This document shows, piece by piece, positions 1-8,800 of a DNA stretch of 64,000 nt. Position 1 is the first letter of the stretch. Each line of letters begins with the position of its first letter. Origin of the DNA: Phytopseudomonas flavescens (lineage in GTDB: Bacteria; Pseudomonadota; Gammaproteobacteria; Pseudomonadales; Pseudomonadaceae). The position numbers were made by a program, and so were the translations under genes. The notes under the pieces are model-generated. The model was given only the letters and a program-made list of their open reading frames with translations. It was not told the origin of the DNA and did no database searches. Location: assembly GCF_900100535.1 (NCBI RefSeq), contig NZ_FNDG01000002.1, positions 186,001-250,000 of the forward strand. The letters are read 5' to 3'.

Positions 1-1520
1 ATCGGGAAGCGGGTGTGCGAGTCACCACCGGTACCGACGGTATCCGGCAGCAGCATGCGGTTCAGCCAGCTGTGAATGATGCCGTCGCCAGGGCGCAGCG
101 ACACGCCGCCACGGGTGCGGATGAAATCCGGCAGGGTGTGGTGGGTGGTGACGTCGATCGGCTTCGGATAGGCCGCGGTGTGGCAGAAGGACTGCATCAC
201 CAGGTCAGCGGAGAAGCCCAGGCACGCCAGGTCTTTCAGCTCGTCGCGGGTCATCGGGCCCGTAGTGTCCTGGGAACCGACGGTGGTCATCTTCGGTTCG
301 CAGTAGGTGCCAGGGCGTACGCCTTTGCCTTCCGGCAGGCCGCATGCCTTGCCGACCATCTTCTGTGCCAGGGTGTAGCCCTTGCCCGTGTCGACCGGCG
401 CTTCCGGCAGCTTGAACAGGTCGGTTGGGCCCAGGCCCAGTTCGGCGCGAGCCTTGTCGGTCAGGCCGCGACCCACGATCAACGGGATACGGCCACCAGC
501 GCGAACTTCGTCCAGCAGAACCGGAGTCTTCAGTTCGAACGTGGTGATCACTTCGTCGCTGTCGTGCTTGCAAACCTTGCCCTGGTGCGGGTACAGGTCG
601 ATCACGTCGCCCATGTTGATGTTCGACACGTCGAACTCGATTGGCAGGGCGCCAGCATCTTCCATGGTGTTGTAGAAGATCGGAGCGATCTTGGTGCCGA
701 AGCAGAAGCCACCGGCACGCTTGTTAGGCACGTACGGAATGTCGTCGCCGAAGAACCACAGCACCGAGTTGGTGGCGGATTTACGCGAGGAACCGGTACC
801 GACCACGTCACCGACGTAGGCAACCGGGAAGCCGTCGCCGTACATCTGAGCGATCTGCTTCATCGGGCCGATGGCGCCTTGCTCGTCAGGCACGATGCCT
901 TCGCGGGCCATTTTCAGCATGGCCAGGGCGTGCAGCGGGATATCCGGGCGCGACCAGGCATCGGGAGCGGGCGACAGGTCGTCGGTGTTGGTTTCGCCGG
1001 TTACCTTGAAAACGCGCAGGCTGATCTTCTCGGCCAGGGTAGGGCGCTTCTTGAACCACTCACCATCGGCCCAGGATTGCAGCACGCCCTGAGCGTGAGC
1101 ATTGCCCGCTTTGGCTTTCTCGGCAACGTCGTGGAAGGCGTCGAACATCAGCAGGGTGTGCTTCAGCTGTTCGGCGGCGATGGCGCCCAGGTCGGCGTCA
1201 TCCAGCAACTCGACCAGTGTCGCGATGTTGTAGCCACCCTGCATGGTGCCGAGCAGTTCGGTCGCGCGCTTCTTGTCGAGCAGAGGGGAGGTGGCTTCGC
1301 CTTTGGCGATGGCGGAGAGGAAACCGGCTTTTACATAGGCCGCTTCGTCGACGCCTGGCGGCACGCGGTTGGTGATCAGGTCGAGGAGGAATTCTTCTTC
1401 GCCGGCCGGCGGGTTCTTCAGCAGGTCGACGAGACCAGCGGTTTGTTCGGCGTTTAGCGGCTGGGGCACGATACCCTGGGCGGCACGCTCTGCTACGTGT
1501 TTGCGGTAGGCTTCAAGCAC
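1..1520 (-). CDS. acnB: Aconitate hydratase B, N-terminal two thirds (cut by window start)
   Basis: Bifunctional aconitate hydratase/2-methylisocitrate dehydratase of the TCA and methylcitrate cycles, cytoplasmic, [4Fe-4S]. The first about 506 residues are present. They run from MLEAYRKHVAERAAQG through the HEAT-like N-terminal domain and the swivel domain (GDVVGTGSSRKSATNSVLWF) into the start of the catalytic core, ending at VGTGGDSHTRFP. The Fe-S cysteines lie beyond the window. The GTG at 1520 is chosen because MLEAYRKHV matches the usual AcnB N-terminus. An in-frame ATG five codons upstream (1535) exists, but it overlaps the GAGGG Shine-Dalgarno. A long folded leader precedes the gene. 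Identification is very secure. Confidence 0.97.
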   Translation of the reverse strand, partial: MLEAYRKHVAERAAQGIVPQPLNAEQTAGLVDLLKNPPAGEEEFLLDLITNRVPPGVDEAAYVKAGFLSAIAKGEATSPLLDKKRATELLGTMQGGYNIATLVELLDDADLGAIAAEQLKHTLLMFDAFHDVAEKAKAGNAHAQGVLQSWADGEWFKKRPTLAEKISLRVFKVTGETNTDDLSPAPDAWSRPDIPLHALAMLKMAREGIVPDEQGAIGPMKQIAQMYGDGFPVAYVGDVVGTGSSRKSATNSVLWFFGDDIPYVPNKRAGGFCFGTKIAPIFYNTMEDAGALPIEFDVSNINMGDVIDLYPHQGKVCKHDSDEVITTFELKTPVLLDEVRAGGRIPLIVGRGLTDKARAELGLGPTDLFKLPEAPVDTGKGYTLAQKMVGKACGLPEGKGVRPGTYCEPKMTTVGSQDTTGPMTRDELKDLACLGFSADLVMQSFCHTAAYPKPIDVTTHHTLPDFIRTRGGVSLRPGDGIIHSWLNRMLLPDTVGTGGDSHTRFP

Positions 1521-1638
1521 AGTTATTACCCTCATCAGTGATCCCAAATAGGGAGTCCGGAACGCATGCAGGAACACGTTAAACACATCCGCAGCGCAGC
1601 CTCATGGGCCGCGTGCGATGGTTTCAACGCTTCCATCC

Positions 1639-1767
1639 GGAAGCTGCTTTCAAAGTTTTACGCCGGCAGGACGGGTTTGATGAGGGGTTGGCATGGTCGA
1701 GGGATGACCATGCCAACATCGTACCTGCAGGATCGACTGTGCTCGTGACGCTTTGAAAACAGCTTCC
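1639..1767 (-). promoter_or_regulatory. Nested hairpin element in the acnB leader
   Basis: Two nested inverted repeats lie between acnB and the divergent DUF1289 gene. The outer arms, 1639-1655 and 1751-1767, match at 16 of 17 positions; in minus-strand RNA the odd pair is a G-U wobble, so all 17 can pair. Inside is a perfect 12-bp stem, GTTGGCATGGTC (1687-1698) with GACCATGCCAAC (1706-1717), around a 7-nt loop. The element ends about 120 nt before the acnB start, so it would lie in a long 5' leader or could be a separate small RNA. The pairing is seen directly; the function is unknown. The rest of 1521-1907 shows no convincing gene. Confidence 0.55.
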
Positions 1768-1840
1768 AACGGACATTGGCGCCTTTCGCAAGGCGCGCTG
1801 ATTCTAGCGGAAAACTGGAGCAAAGTTAAGCGAAAGACCC

Positions 1841-1858
1841 ATCACCCTCTGGGGTGAT
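1841..1858. promoter_or_regulatory. Short palindrome upstream of the DUF1289 gene
   Basis: ATCACCC-TCTG-GGGTGAT has perfect 7-bp arms. It lies about 50 bp before the DUF1289 start and just upstream of a -10-like TATAGT at 1891-1896. It could be an operator or the base of a small hairpin. No run of T follows, so it is not a good terminator. Confidence 0.25.
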
Positions 1859-1907
1859 CCGTACTAGACAAAGGGCTAAGATGCACCCTCTATAGTCCTG
1901 TGTATCG

Positions 1908-2393
1908 ATGCAACGCATGTCCAATCAACGTATCAAGACGCCCTGCGTAGGCCTTTGCTCCACGGTATTCGGGGATTCCGTGTGTCGCGGCTGCAAGCGC
2001 TTCCACCACGAGGTGATCAACTGGAACGGCTACAGCGACGAGGAAAAACAGGCGGTGTGGCTGCGTCTGGAGATGCTGCTGGTGCAGGTGATGACCGCCA
2101 AGCTGGAAGTTTTCGACGAGGCGCTTCTGCTCAAACAGCTGGAGCAGCGAAAGATCCGCTTCGTTCCACATCAATCCGCCTATTGCTGGGCCTACCAGTT
2201 GCTGGCCCGTGGCGCCCGGGTGATCACCCAGGTGGACGCCTACGGTATTTCCCTGCTGCCGGAGTTTCGTGACTGGCAACTGCCTGACCTGCGTGACGCC
2301 ATCGACCGCGAGTTCTTCCTGCTGTCCGAAGCGCACTTCGAGCGCTACATCGCGCCGCGCTTCCTCAAGGAAGGCATGGAGCTACGGGTCTAG
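1908..2393 (+). CDS. DUF1289 domain-containing protein
   Basis: Protein of 161 aa. Its N-terminal 55 residues hold the DUF1289 cysteine cluster (TPCVGLCSTVF, then VCRGCKRF), thought to bind an Fe-S cluster or metal. The segment WNGYSDEEKQAVW is also typical. The C-terminal 100 residues are a helical extension seen in the longer pseudomonad members. The start may be ATG 1908 or ATG 1917; neither has a strong Shine-Dalgarno, and a -10-like TATAGT at 1891-1896 suggests a very short leader. It is divergent from acnB. The molecular function of the family is not established. Confidence 0.85.
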   Translation: MQRMSNQRIKTPCVGLCSTVFGDSVCRGCKRFHHEVINWNGYSDEEKQAVWLRLEMLLVQVMTAKLEVFDEALLLKQLEQRKIRFVPHQSAYCWAYQLLARGARVITQVDAYGISLLPEFRDWQLPDLRDAIDREFFLLSEAHFERYIAPRFLKEGMELRV

Positions 2394-2495
2394 TTCGGTT
2401 GTCGCTGCCCTCGGAGTCGCTGCGCTCGGCCACAGGCCCCGGCCCGGGCGAGCCTGCATCATGAACTGCCCGCGACATTGATGGCCCCGTACGTA

Positions 2496-2519
2496 AAAGC
2501 CCGGCACGGGCCGGGCTTT
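2496..2519. terminator. Bidirectional rho-independent terminator
   Basis: AAAGCCCGGC-ACGG-GCCGGGCTTT is a perfect 10-bp stem with a 4-nt loop, and has A and T runs on opposite sides. It sits between the convergent DUF1289 gene and ppnP and can serve both. Confidence 0.85.
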
Positions 2520-2539
2520 CGATCACTGCAGGCGGCCTG

Positions 2540-2821
2540 TCAGCGGTACTCGCACAGGTAGGCGGTATCCTGCTCGACCTTCAACTGGAACTTGCTGTTG
2601 GCCGGTACGGTAAAGCGGCTGCCAGCCGTGAAGGTTTCCCAGTTGTCGCTACCAGGCAGTTTCACGGTCAGTGCGCCAGCGATCACGTGCATGACTTCCA
2701 GCTGGCTGGTGCCGAACTCGTAATCGCCCGCGGCCATCACGCCGATGGTGGCCGGGCCTTCTGCCATGCCGAACGCGATGGATTTGACGGTGCCGTCGAA
2801 ATATTCGTTGACCTTGAACAT
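2540..2821 (-). CDS. ppnP: Pyrimidine/purine nucleoside phosphorylase
   Basis: Small cupin-fold enzyme of 93 aa (formerly YaiE/DUF1255). It phosphorolyses nucleosides to free base and ribose 1-phosphate. The sequence [15 protein letters not shown], the central [21 protein letters not shown] and the C-terminal AYLCEYR match the family along its whole length. The start is ATG 2821, with GAGG seven bases upstream. An in-frame ATG at 2827 would add two residues but overlaps that Shine-Dalgarno. It converges with the DUF1289 gene across a shared terminator. Confidence 0.93.
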   Translation of the reverse strand: MFKVNEYFDGTVKSIAFGMAEGPATIGVMAAGDYEFGTSQLEVMHVIAGALTVKLPGSDNWETFTAGSRFTVPANSKFQLKVEQDTAYLCEYR

Positions 2822-2903
2822 GTGCATCCTCGTTAACGGCAGAATTGAATGGCCGGCAAGTATGCACAAGGCATTTGCCGTCGTCACCTATGCCCATGGG
2901 CCT

Positions 2904-3446
2904 TCAGCCGGCCATTACCAGTGGCAGCAAGCGGGCGGTGTTGCGTGCATCGGTGAGGGCGCGGTGCTGTTGGCCGCTGAAGCTGATACCGGCAAGCTGC
3001 AAGGCCGCATGGAGCCCAACCGGGCGAGCCAGGTGGCGCTCCTCGGCGAAGCGTCGCTTGAGGTTCAGGTGAGGCAATGTCTGCAAATGGCTGGTCAGGC
3101 CGTTGCTTTGCCAGTCCTGCTGCAACTGCCGGTGGTCGTAATCACCCCAGCTGCACCAGCCTTGCAAGCGTGGACGATGGGGCGCCAGCCAGCGTTCGAA
3201 TTGTGGCCAGAGGATCGGCAGTGTCGCAGCGCAGTCGACGTCCGCCTGGCCGATATGCGTCAGCTCCCGACAAAAGCGAGTAAGGTTGGGACGACGCAAG
3301 GGACGAACGAAACGTTGGAAGTGGTCGATCTCATGACCGGCGGCATTCACCAGGCAGGCGCCGATCTCGATGATCTCCATGTGTTCGATGGGCCAGCCAC
3401 CTTCTTCGGTGGTGGCTTCCAGGTCGATGACCAGCCAGTACCCCAT
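2904..3446 (-). CDS. DEDDh-family 3'-5' exonuclease
   Basis: RNase T/DNA polymerase III epsilon-like exonuclease of 180 aa. Motif I is at the N-terminus (VIDLEAT, Asp8 and Glu10), motif II around WGDYDHRQL, and the DEDDh motif III at HRALTDARNTA near residue 161. The closest look is to the KapD/ERI-1 (SNIPER) group, proteins that trim RNA or DNA 3' ends. The start ATG 3446 has AAGGAG seven bases upstream. It lies alone between ppnP and the divergent c-di-GMP regulator. The natural substrate cannot be told from sequence. Confidence 0.88.
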   Translation of the reverse strand: MGYWLVIDLEATTEEGGWPIEHMEIIEIGACLVNAAGHEIDHFQRFVRPLRRPNLTRFCRELTHIGQADVDCAATLPILWPQFERWLAPHRPRLQGWCSWGDYDHRQLQQDWQSNGLTSHLQTLPHLNLKRRFAEERHLARPVGLHAALQLAGISFSGQQHRALTDARNTARLLPLVMAG

Positions 3447-3637
3447 AGCTTCTCCTTGTCCGGATACCCGGTGCTTCGCACTCGGTCATAAGCGCTGCAG
3501 AGTCTGACCGACGAATGGCGTGATTCGTGCCATTTGCGAAATGCCATCATGGGTCTTGTCTCTTCCCAAGGCTGGCTATACTTGGCCGCACGGAAGGCAA
3601 TGTTCTTCTTCCTTTTGTCGATAGGTGAGCGTGATTC

Positions 3638-5851
3638 ATGGATGACCCGGTCGTGTTCTTCGATGATGAGCCTGATGGCGGCGCACAGCAGCAGGTCTGG
3701 CATATCCTCACCGTGGATGATGATGTAGGTTTCCAGCGCGCTACGGCGTTCGCCATGAACGGCATGGAGATACTCGGGCGGCGTATCGAGATTCAGCAGG
3801 CTTTCAGCAATCGTGAGGCCGCGATGCTGCTTGCCGAGCAGCGCGATATCGCCCTGATTCTCCTCGATGTGGTGATGGAAACCGAGGACGCCGGCCTGCG
3901 CCTGGTCAAGACCCTGCGTGAGGTGATCGGCAATGCCGAGATCCGCATCGTGCTGCTGACCGGCGAGCCGGGCATGGCTCCGGTAGACGAAGTGATGCGC
4001 GACTACGACATCAACGACTACTGGTCCAAGAGCGAACTGAATTCCGAGCGCCTGCGCACGGTGCTGACCGCTGGGTTGCGCAGCTACTCCCAGCTCAAGG
4101 CCACTGCCCGGGCCCGTCGCGGCCTGCAGATGATCGTCGAATCCAGCAATGCGCTGTTCTGCTCGAAGAACACCCGCGAGCTGTCGGCCAAGATCCTCTC
4201 CGAGATCGCTTCGCTTCTTGATCTGCACGCCGAGGGTATCGTCTGCGTCAAGGCCCAGGAGCCCAGCCCTGGTAGCCTGCCCAACGCCCATGTGATCAGC
4301 GCCAGTGGCCGCTTCTACGGCTCGATCGATGGCGACCTCGATGGCCTGCACGACGATGCCGTGGCCAGCGCCCTGCGCTGCAGCCTGCAGAAGCAGAGCA
4401 CCCTGCGTTTCGACGATTGTACCGTTCTGTTCTTTCCCTGTTTTCAGGCCGGTGCCGACTACGCCTGCTACGTCGCCACCGAGCGTACCCTGGACGACAC
4501 CGAACTGGAGCTGCTCGAGGTGTTCAGTGCCAGTATCAGTCGTGGCTTGTACAACGTGGCATTGTTCAGTCGTCTGGAAGAAATGGCCTACCAGGACGAT
4601 CTACTGAGAATCCCCAACCGCAACGCCCTGATCCGCATGCTCGACATGGCGCTGAGTAGCTCGAACAAGGACGAGCGTGTGCTGGTGCTGATCGATATCG
4701 ACAACTTTTCCGGTGCCAATACCGCATTCGGTACCGGTTATGGCGATTTCATCCTCGGCCTGGTGGCCAATCGATTGCGTGAAACCTTCGACGGTAACGT
4801 GTTGGTCGCCCGTGTGCGTGATGACCTGTTCGCCATCCTCGGTCCGGAGGATCAGGTGCGTGCCGAGGATATCGTGGCGCTCTTTCGCCGCCCCAACCGC
4901 CCGTATGAGCTCGGTCAGGTGCACAGTCTGAGCAGCGTGACCCTGTACCTGCGCGATTTCGACGACACCGCCAGCGTCGCCTTGCAGGACGCCAGGCTGA
5001 CCCTCAAGCAGGCCAAGCAGTTGGGGCATGATCAGCATGTGGTGCATGATCGCCGTTTGCAGAGCGCCCATGCCGAATCCTTTCGCCTTTTGCTGGCATT
5101 GCGTGACGCAGTGGCCAGTGACCTGATCAGTATCGAACTGCAGCCTCAGCTGGACATGCGCAGTGGTGTCGTCACCGGCGTCGAGGCGCTGGCGCGCTGG
5201 TACCAGACCGACGGCAAAGCGATCCCTCCATTGCAGTTCATTCCCCTGGCGGAAGCCACCGGCTACATCCTGCCGCTGGGAGATCTGCTCATGCGCCTCG
5301 CCCTGCAAGCTGCCAGGCGTCTGGACGAAGCCGGTCATGGCGATATTCGGGTCGCCATCAACGTCTCGGCGACGCAGTTGCTGCAACGTGACTTCATCGA
5401 GCGGTTCACCCTGCATCTGGAATCGGCTGGCGTGCGGGCCAATCAGGTCGAGCTGGAAATTACCGAATCGATGGCCATGCGTTCGTTCGACCAGGTCTGT
5501 GAGCAATTGCTGGCCTTGCGGCAGATGGGGGTGAAGGTCGCCATCGATGACTTCGGTACCGGTTTTTCGTCGCTCAGCTACCTGCGGAAGCTGCCGGCCG
5601 ATCGCCTGAAGATCGACCGCAGCTTCGTGGAAGAACTTCGCGCGCAGGACAATGGCCAGTCGATCGCCGAGGCCATTATCCAGATTGCCCGGCGTGTCGG
5701 CATGTCGGTGATTGCCGAAGGCGTGGAAAATCAGGAGCAGGTTGACTGGCTCATCCAGCATGACTGCCTGGAAGCGCAGGGCTACCTGTTCGCCAGGCCC
5801 ATGCCGCTGGATCGCCTGCTCGGCTGGCTTGGCGAGCGTGCCTACCGGTGA
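3638..5851 (+). CDS. Response regulator with REC, DUF3369, degenerate GGDEF and EAL domains
   Basis: Cytoplasmic cyclic-di-GMP regulator of 737 aa. The order is REC (residues 20-145, phospho-acceptor Asp77 in LILLDVVMET), DUF3369 (about 155-310), GGDEF (about 325-470) and EAL (about 490-735). The GGDEF signature is replaced by RVRDD, so cyclase activity is unlikely. The EAL domain keeps the catalytic set: GVEALARW near 516, NVSATQL, ELEITES, DDFGTGFSS, KIDRSF and IAEGVEN. It is therefore predicted to be an active c-di-GMP phosphodiesterase. Its stop overlaps the start of the sensor kinase gene by 4 nt (GTGA), so kinase and regulator are a matched pair. Confidence 0.93.
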   Translation: MDDPVVFFDDEPDGGAQQQVWHILTVDDDVGFQRATAFAMNGMEILGRRIEIQQAFSNREAAMLLAEQRDIALILLDVVMETEDAGLRLVKTLREVIGNAEIRIVLLTGEPGMAPVDEVMRDYDINDYWSKSELNSERLRTVLTAGLRSYSQLKATARARRGLQMIVESSNALFCSKNTRELSAKILSEIASLLDLHAEGIVCVKAQEPSPGSLPNAHVISASGRFYGSIDGDLDGLHDDAVASALRCSLQKQSTLRFDDCTVLFFPCFQAGADYACYVATERTLDDTELELLEVFSASISRGLYNVALFSRLEEMAYQDDLLRIPNRNALIRMLDMALSSSNKDERVLVLIDIDNFSGANTAFGTGYGDFILGLVANRLRETFDGNVLVARVRDDLFAILGPEDQVRAEDIVALFRRPNRPYELGQVHSLSSVTLYLRDFDDTASVALQDARLTLKQAKQLGHDQHVVHDRRLQSAHAESFRLLLALRDAVASDLISIELQPQLDMRSGVVTGVEALARWYQTDGKAIPPLQFIPLAEATGYILPLGDLLMRLALQAARRLDEAGHGDIRVAINVSATQLLQRDFIERFTLHLESAGVRANQVELEITESMAMRSFDQVCEQLLALRQMGVKVAIDDFGTGFSSLSYLRKLPADRLKIDRSFVEELRAQDNGQSIAEAIIQIARRVGMSVIAEGVENQEQVDWLIQHDCLEAQGYLFARPMPLDRLLGWLGERAYR

Positions 5852-7758
5852 TCCGCCGTCGCGCGGCAGGTTTGCACAGGGTGCTGTCCCGGCCCTTGCC
5901 ACGTAATCTGCTGGTGTTGTTTCTGCCCTGGTCGTTGCTGATCATCGTTCTCAGCGTGCTGCTCTATGAGCGCATGCTCGATGATCGGCTTGAACCCTTG
6001 TTGGAGGCGCAAAACGATAGCCTGGCAGAGGGGGTGGCGGTTCTCGAGCGGCACCTCGCCAGCCTTGGTGGGGATCTGCAATTCCTGAGCCAGCAGCCGT
6101 TGCTGAGGCGGGCGCTCAAGTCCCCGTCTGATGACAGCTACGCTGCGTTGGGGGAGCTGTTCATCGAGTTTTCCAACAGCCGTGGTGTCTATCAGCGCAT
6201 ACGCTGGCTTGACGAAACCGGCATGGAGCGCGTTCGCGTGGATGCCGTGTCCGGTACTGCGCTGCCCGTCGAGACGGTCAACCTGCAGAACGACTCCGCT
6301 GCCTATTATTTCGTGGAAACCATGCGCTTGTATCGTGGTGAATCCTACCTGTCGCGCTTCGATCTGGATCGTCAGTACCGAGCGGATGGTTCGATTGCCG
6401 CGCTGGTTCCGGTTCTCCGGGCTGCGGTACCGGTATTCAGTGAGCGGGGCGAGCGGCGCGGCGTCCTGATTCTCGACTACCGTGCCGCGCGTCTGCTCGG
6501 TCGCCTGCAGGAGACTTCGGAGGCATACGGCGGCTCCCTGCAACTGCTCGACCACGAAGGCTACTGGATGTTGGGCGAACGCCCCGAGCAGGCCTGGGGC
6601 TTTCTGCTCGGCAAGCCCGAACTGACGCTGTCCAGCAGCCAGCCGACGAGTTGGCAGAAGCTGCAGCAGGACCAGCGCGGCTCGTTCATCGATTCGGCCG
6701 GCTTCTGGACATACAATCACTTTCATCCTGGCGACGGTAATAAAGCCTCCAGCAATGCCGCTGATCATTGGCTGTTGTTGTCACACCTGGCTGCCAAGCA
6801 CCTCGATGCGCTGCGCTGGGAGGTGCTGTGGCGGGTTCTGTTGTTCTTCGGCATATTGCAAGGCCTGGGGCTACTGATCAGTGTGCGGCGGGCCATCGAC
6901 GAGGCGGAGCGCCTGCGTGCCGAGCATGGTCTGCATGTCAGCAGCCAGGCCCTGGCGTTCAGCAACGAACAATTGCAGCGCACCATCGACCAACTGCAGC
7001 GAACCCGGCGTGCGCTGTTACAGGCGGAAAAGCTGTCGTCGCTGGGTACCATGGTGGCCGGCGTCGCTCATGAGCTGAACACGCCCATTGGTGCGGCCAG
7101 TGTAGCGGCATCGACACTGGAAAAAGCCAGCCAGGACTTTCAGGCTGGTATGCGAGAGGGGTTGAAGCGCGCCGCGCTGGACCGTTTCGTACAGCGTACC
7201 GATGACGGCCTTGGGATCATCCTCACCAGCCTGGAGCGAATGTCACAACTGACCCGGGCGTTCAAGCAACTGGCCAGCGATCGCGCCAGTACCGAACGAC
7301 GACACTTCGATTTGCGTGAGCTGGTCGATGAGGTCGTTCTGCTGTTGCAGCCCAAGCTGCGGCAAAGCCCGCACCGGATCCAGGTCGACGTCTCTCCAGG
7401 GCTGATACTGGACAGCTATCCGGGGCCCCTCGGGCAGATCCTGCAGAATCTGATCGACAACGCCCTTGTGCATGCCTTCGACCCTGGGGTTAAAGGCATG
7501 GTGACGGTGCGCGGTCAGGTGGATGAAGCCCGGCGACAGTGCGTCATCGAGGTCAGCGACGATGGTCGCGGTATGAGCCAAGACCTGCAGGCCAGGATCT
7601 TCGACCCGTTCTTCACGACTCGCAGAGGGCAGGGCGGCACCGGCCTCGGGCTGCACATCACTCACCAGCTGGCCGTGGACATTCTCGGCGCCCAGCTGGA
7701 CGTGGACAGTGCACCGGGCCAGGGCTCACGTTTCAGTCTGCGGCTGGATCTGGGCTGA
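5848..7758 (+). CDS. Membrane sensor histidine kinase paired with the EAL regulator
   Basis: Kinase of 636 aa. A first membrane helix lies near residues 20-40 and a periplasmic Cache-like sensor at about 45-320. A second helix near 330-345 leads to a coiled coil (about 350-395). The HisKA region has phospho-accepting His408 (GVAHELNTP). The ATPase domain has LIDNALVHA, SDDGRGM and GTGLGL. The GTG start overlaps the regulator stop, so the pair is translationally coupled. The ligand is unknown. Its likely job is to phosphorylate Asp77 of the upstream protein and so control c-di-GMP breakdown. Confidence 0.92.
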   Translation: MIRRRAAGLHRVLSRPLPRNLLVLFLPWSLLIIVLSVLLYERMLDDRLEPLLEAQNDSLAEGVAVLERHLASLGGDLQFLSQQPLLRRALKSPSDDSYAALGELFIEFSNSRGVYQRIRWLDETGMERVRVDAVSGTALPVETVNLQNDSAAYYFVETMRLYRGESYLSRFDLDRQYRADGSIAALVPVLRAAVPVFSERGERRGVLILDYRAARLLGRLQETSEAYGGSLQLLDHEGYWMLGERPEQAWGFLLGKPELTLSSSQPTSWQKLQQDQRGSFIDSAGFWTYNHFHPGDGNKASSNAADHWLLLSHLAAKHLDALRWEVLWRVLLFFGILQGLGLLISVRRAIDEAERLRAEHGLHVSSQALAFSNEQLQRTIDQLQRTRRALLQAEKLSSLGTMVAGVAHELNTPIGAASVAASTLEKASQDFQAGMREGLKRAALDRFVQRTDDGLGIILTSLERMSQLTRAFKQLASDRASTERRHFDLRELVDEVVLLLQPKLRQSPHRIQVDVSPGLILDSYPGPLGQILQNLIDNALVHAFDPGVKGMVTVRGQVDEARRQCVIEVSDDGRGMSQDLQARIFDPFFTTRRGQGGTGLGLHITHQLAVDILGAQLDVDSAPGQGSRFSLRLDLG

Positions 7759-7828
7759 CGGTCTGTGTTCTTGCGCGCTAGAATGGCCGTCGCCTGGCTC
7801 AGTGTCGTGTGTTCGAGGTTCCTTTCCC

Positions 7829-8089
7829 ATGCAATGCCGTCCCGGTTGTGGCGCCTGCTGCATTTCCCCATCCATCAGTTCCTTCATTCCGGGCATGCCG
7901 AATGGCAAGCCGGCGGGCCAGCGTTGCGTGAACCTGGCGAAGGACAACCGCTGTACGATTTTTGGTCACCCGGATCGTCCCGATGTCTGCTCGGCATTTT
8001 CGGCGGATTTCGCAGTCTGCGGTGATAGCAGCGAAGAAGCCATCCGCCTGCTCGCCTGGCTGGAGGGCGCTACGGCAACAGCTGTTTGA
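7829..8089 (+). CDS. YkgJ-family cysteine cluster protein
   Basis: Small protein of 86 aa beginning MQCRPGCGACC, the hallmark CxxxCxxCC metal-chelating cluster, with further cysteines (RCVNL, NRCTIFG, DVCSAF, AVCGD). This is the zinc/iron-chelating YkgJ family, whose function is not settled. ATG 7829 is chosen because the cysteine motif begins right after it; a GAGG lies about 11 nt upstream. It follows the kinase gene by 70 bp and precedes the START-domain gene by 37 bp, so co-transcription is possible. Confidence 0.88.
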   Translation: MQCRPGCGACCISPSISSFIPGMPNGKPAGQRCVNLAKDNRCTIFGHPDRPDVCSAFSADFAVCGDSSEEAIRLLAWLEGATATAV

Positions 8090-8126
8090 GGCACTACAAG
8101 AAAAGAAGTCAGCACCGGAGAATGAA

Positions 8127-8726
8127 ATGTCGTTGACCCGATTGTTGGTAGCAAGCACTGCCCTATGTATCGCGTCTGCCGCTCACGCCGAAGAGTGGAT
8201 CCTGGCCAAGGACGAAGAGGGCATCAAGGTGTACCTCAGCGAAGTGGCCGGCTCACCCTACAAGGCTTACCGTGGTGTGACGCTGATCAAGGCGGATATA
8301 AGCAAGCTCAAAGGCCTGCAGGAAGACGTCAAGGCATCATGCGCGTGGATCCACGAGTGCCAGGAGCAACGACTGCTCAAGCATGAAGGCGACAAGAGCT
8401 GGACCTACACGCGCTTCAATACCCCGTGGCCCGTCACGCCGCGTGATTCGATCATCGAGGTGACGACCGAGCAGGGCGCCGATGGCAGCGTAACCCGCAA
8501 GCTGCATGGCGTGCCCGACTACAAGCCGGAGGAGAAAGGTTATGTACGCGTGGCCGAGGTGGAGGGCTACTGGACGATGACGCCCAAGCCAGACGGCATG
8601 GTTGAGGTCGTTTACCAGGCGCATTCCGATCCGGGCGGCAGCGTACCTTCGTGGCTTTCCAACAAGTTCGTCGTGGAAGCGCCGTTCAACACCCTCAAGG
8701 GCATGCGCGAAAAGGCCAAGCAGTAG
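8127..8726 (+). CDS. Exported START-domain protein
   Basis: Protein of 199 aa with a clear signal peptide (MSLTRLLVASTALCIASAAHA, cut before EEW) and a START/SRPBCC lipid-binding fold over the rest. Typical stretches are GIKVYLSEVAGSPYKAYRG, NTPWPVTPRDSI and VVYQAHSDPGG...SWLSNKFV. Periplasmic location is expected. Family members bind hydrophobic ligands in a helix-grip pocket; the bacterial role is not known. The start ATG 8127 has CGGAG seven bases upstream. A strong terminator follows the gene. Confidence 0.88.
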   Translation: MSLTRLLVASTALCIASAAHAEEWILAKDEEGIKVYLSEVAGSPYKAYRGVTLIKADISKLKGLQEDVKASCAWIHECQEQRLLKHEGDKSWTYTRFNTPWPVTPRDSIIEVTTEQGADGSVTRKLHGVPDYKPEEKGYVRVAEVEGYWTMTPKPDGMVEVVYQAHSDPGGSVPSWLSNKFVVEAPFNTLKGMREKAKQ

Positions 8727-8753
8727 CCTTGACCGGCAAAATGCGTCACAAAT

Positions 8754-8783
8754 AAAAAGACCCGCCAATTGGCGGGTCTTTTT
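8754..8783. terminator. Bidirectional rho-independent terminator
   Basis: A perfect 13-bp inverted repeat, AAAAAGACCCGCC-AATT-GGCGGGTCTTTTT, lies between the convergent START-domain and BI-1 genes. Confidence 0.93.
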
Positions 8784-8800
8784 CGTACGGGTGTGGGCGA

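Noticed and set aside
15-1457. Plus-strand open frame of 480 codons opposite acnB
   Set aside because: It is the antisense shadow of acnB in GC-rich DNA; the product is rich in His, Gln, Val and Arg with no recognisable domain, while the minus strand encodes clear AcnB.
1566-1748. 60-codon frame in the acnB leader region
   Set aside because: No Shine-Dalgarno and it runs through the nested hairpins; the structure explains the sequence better than coding.
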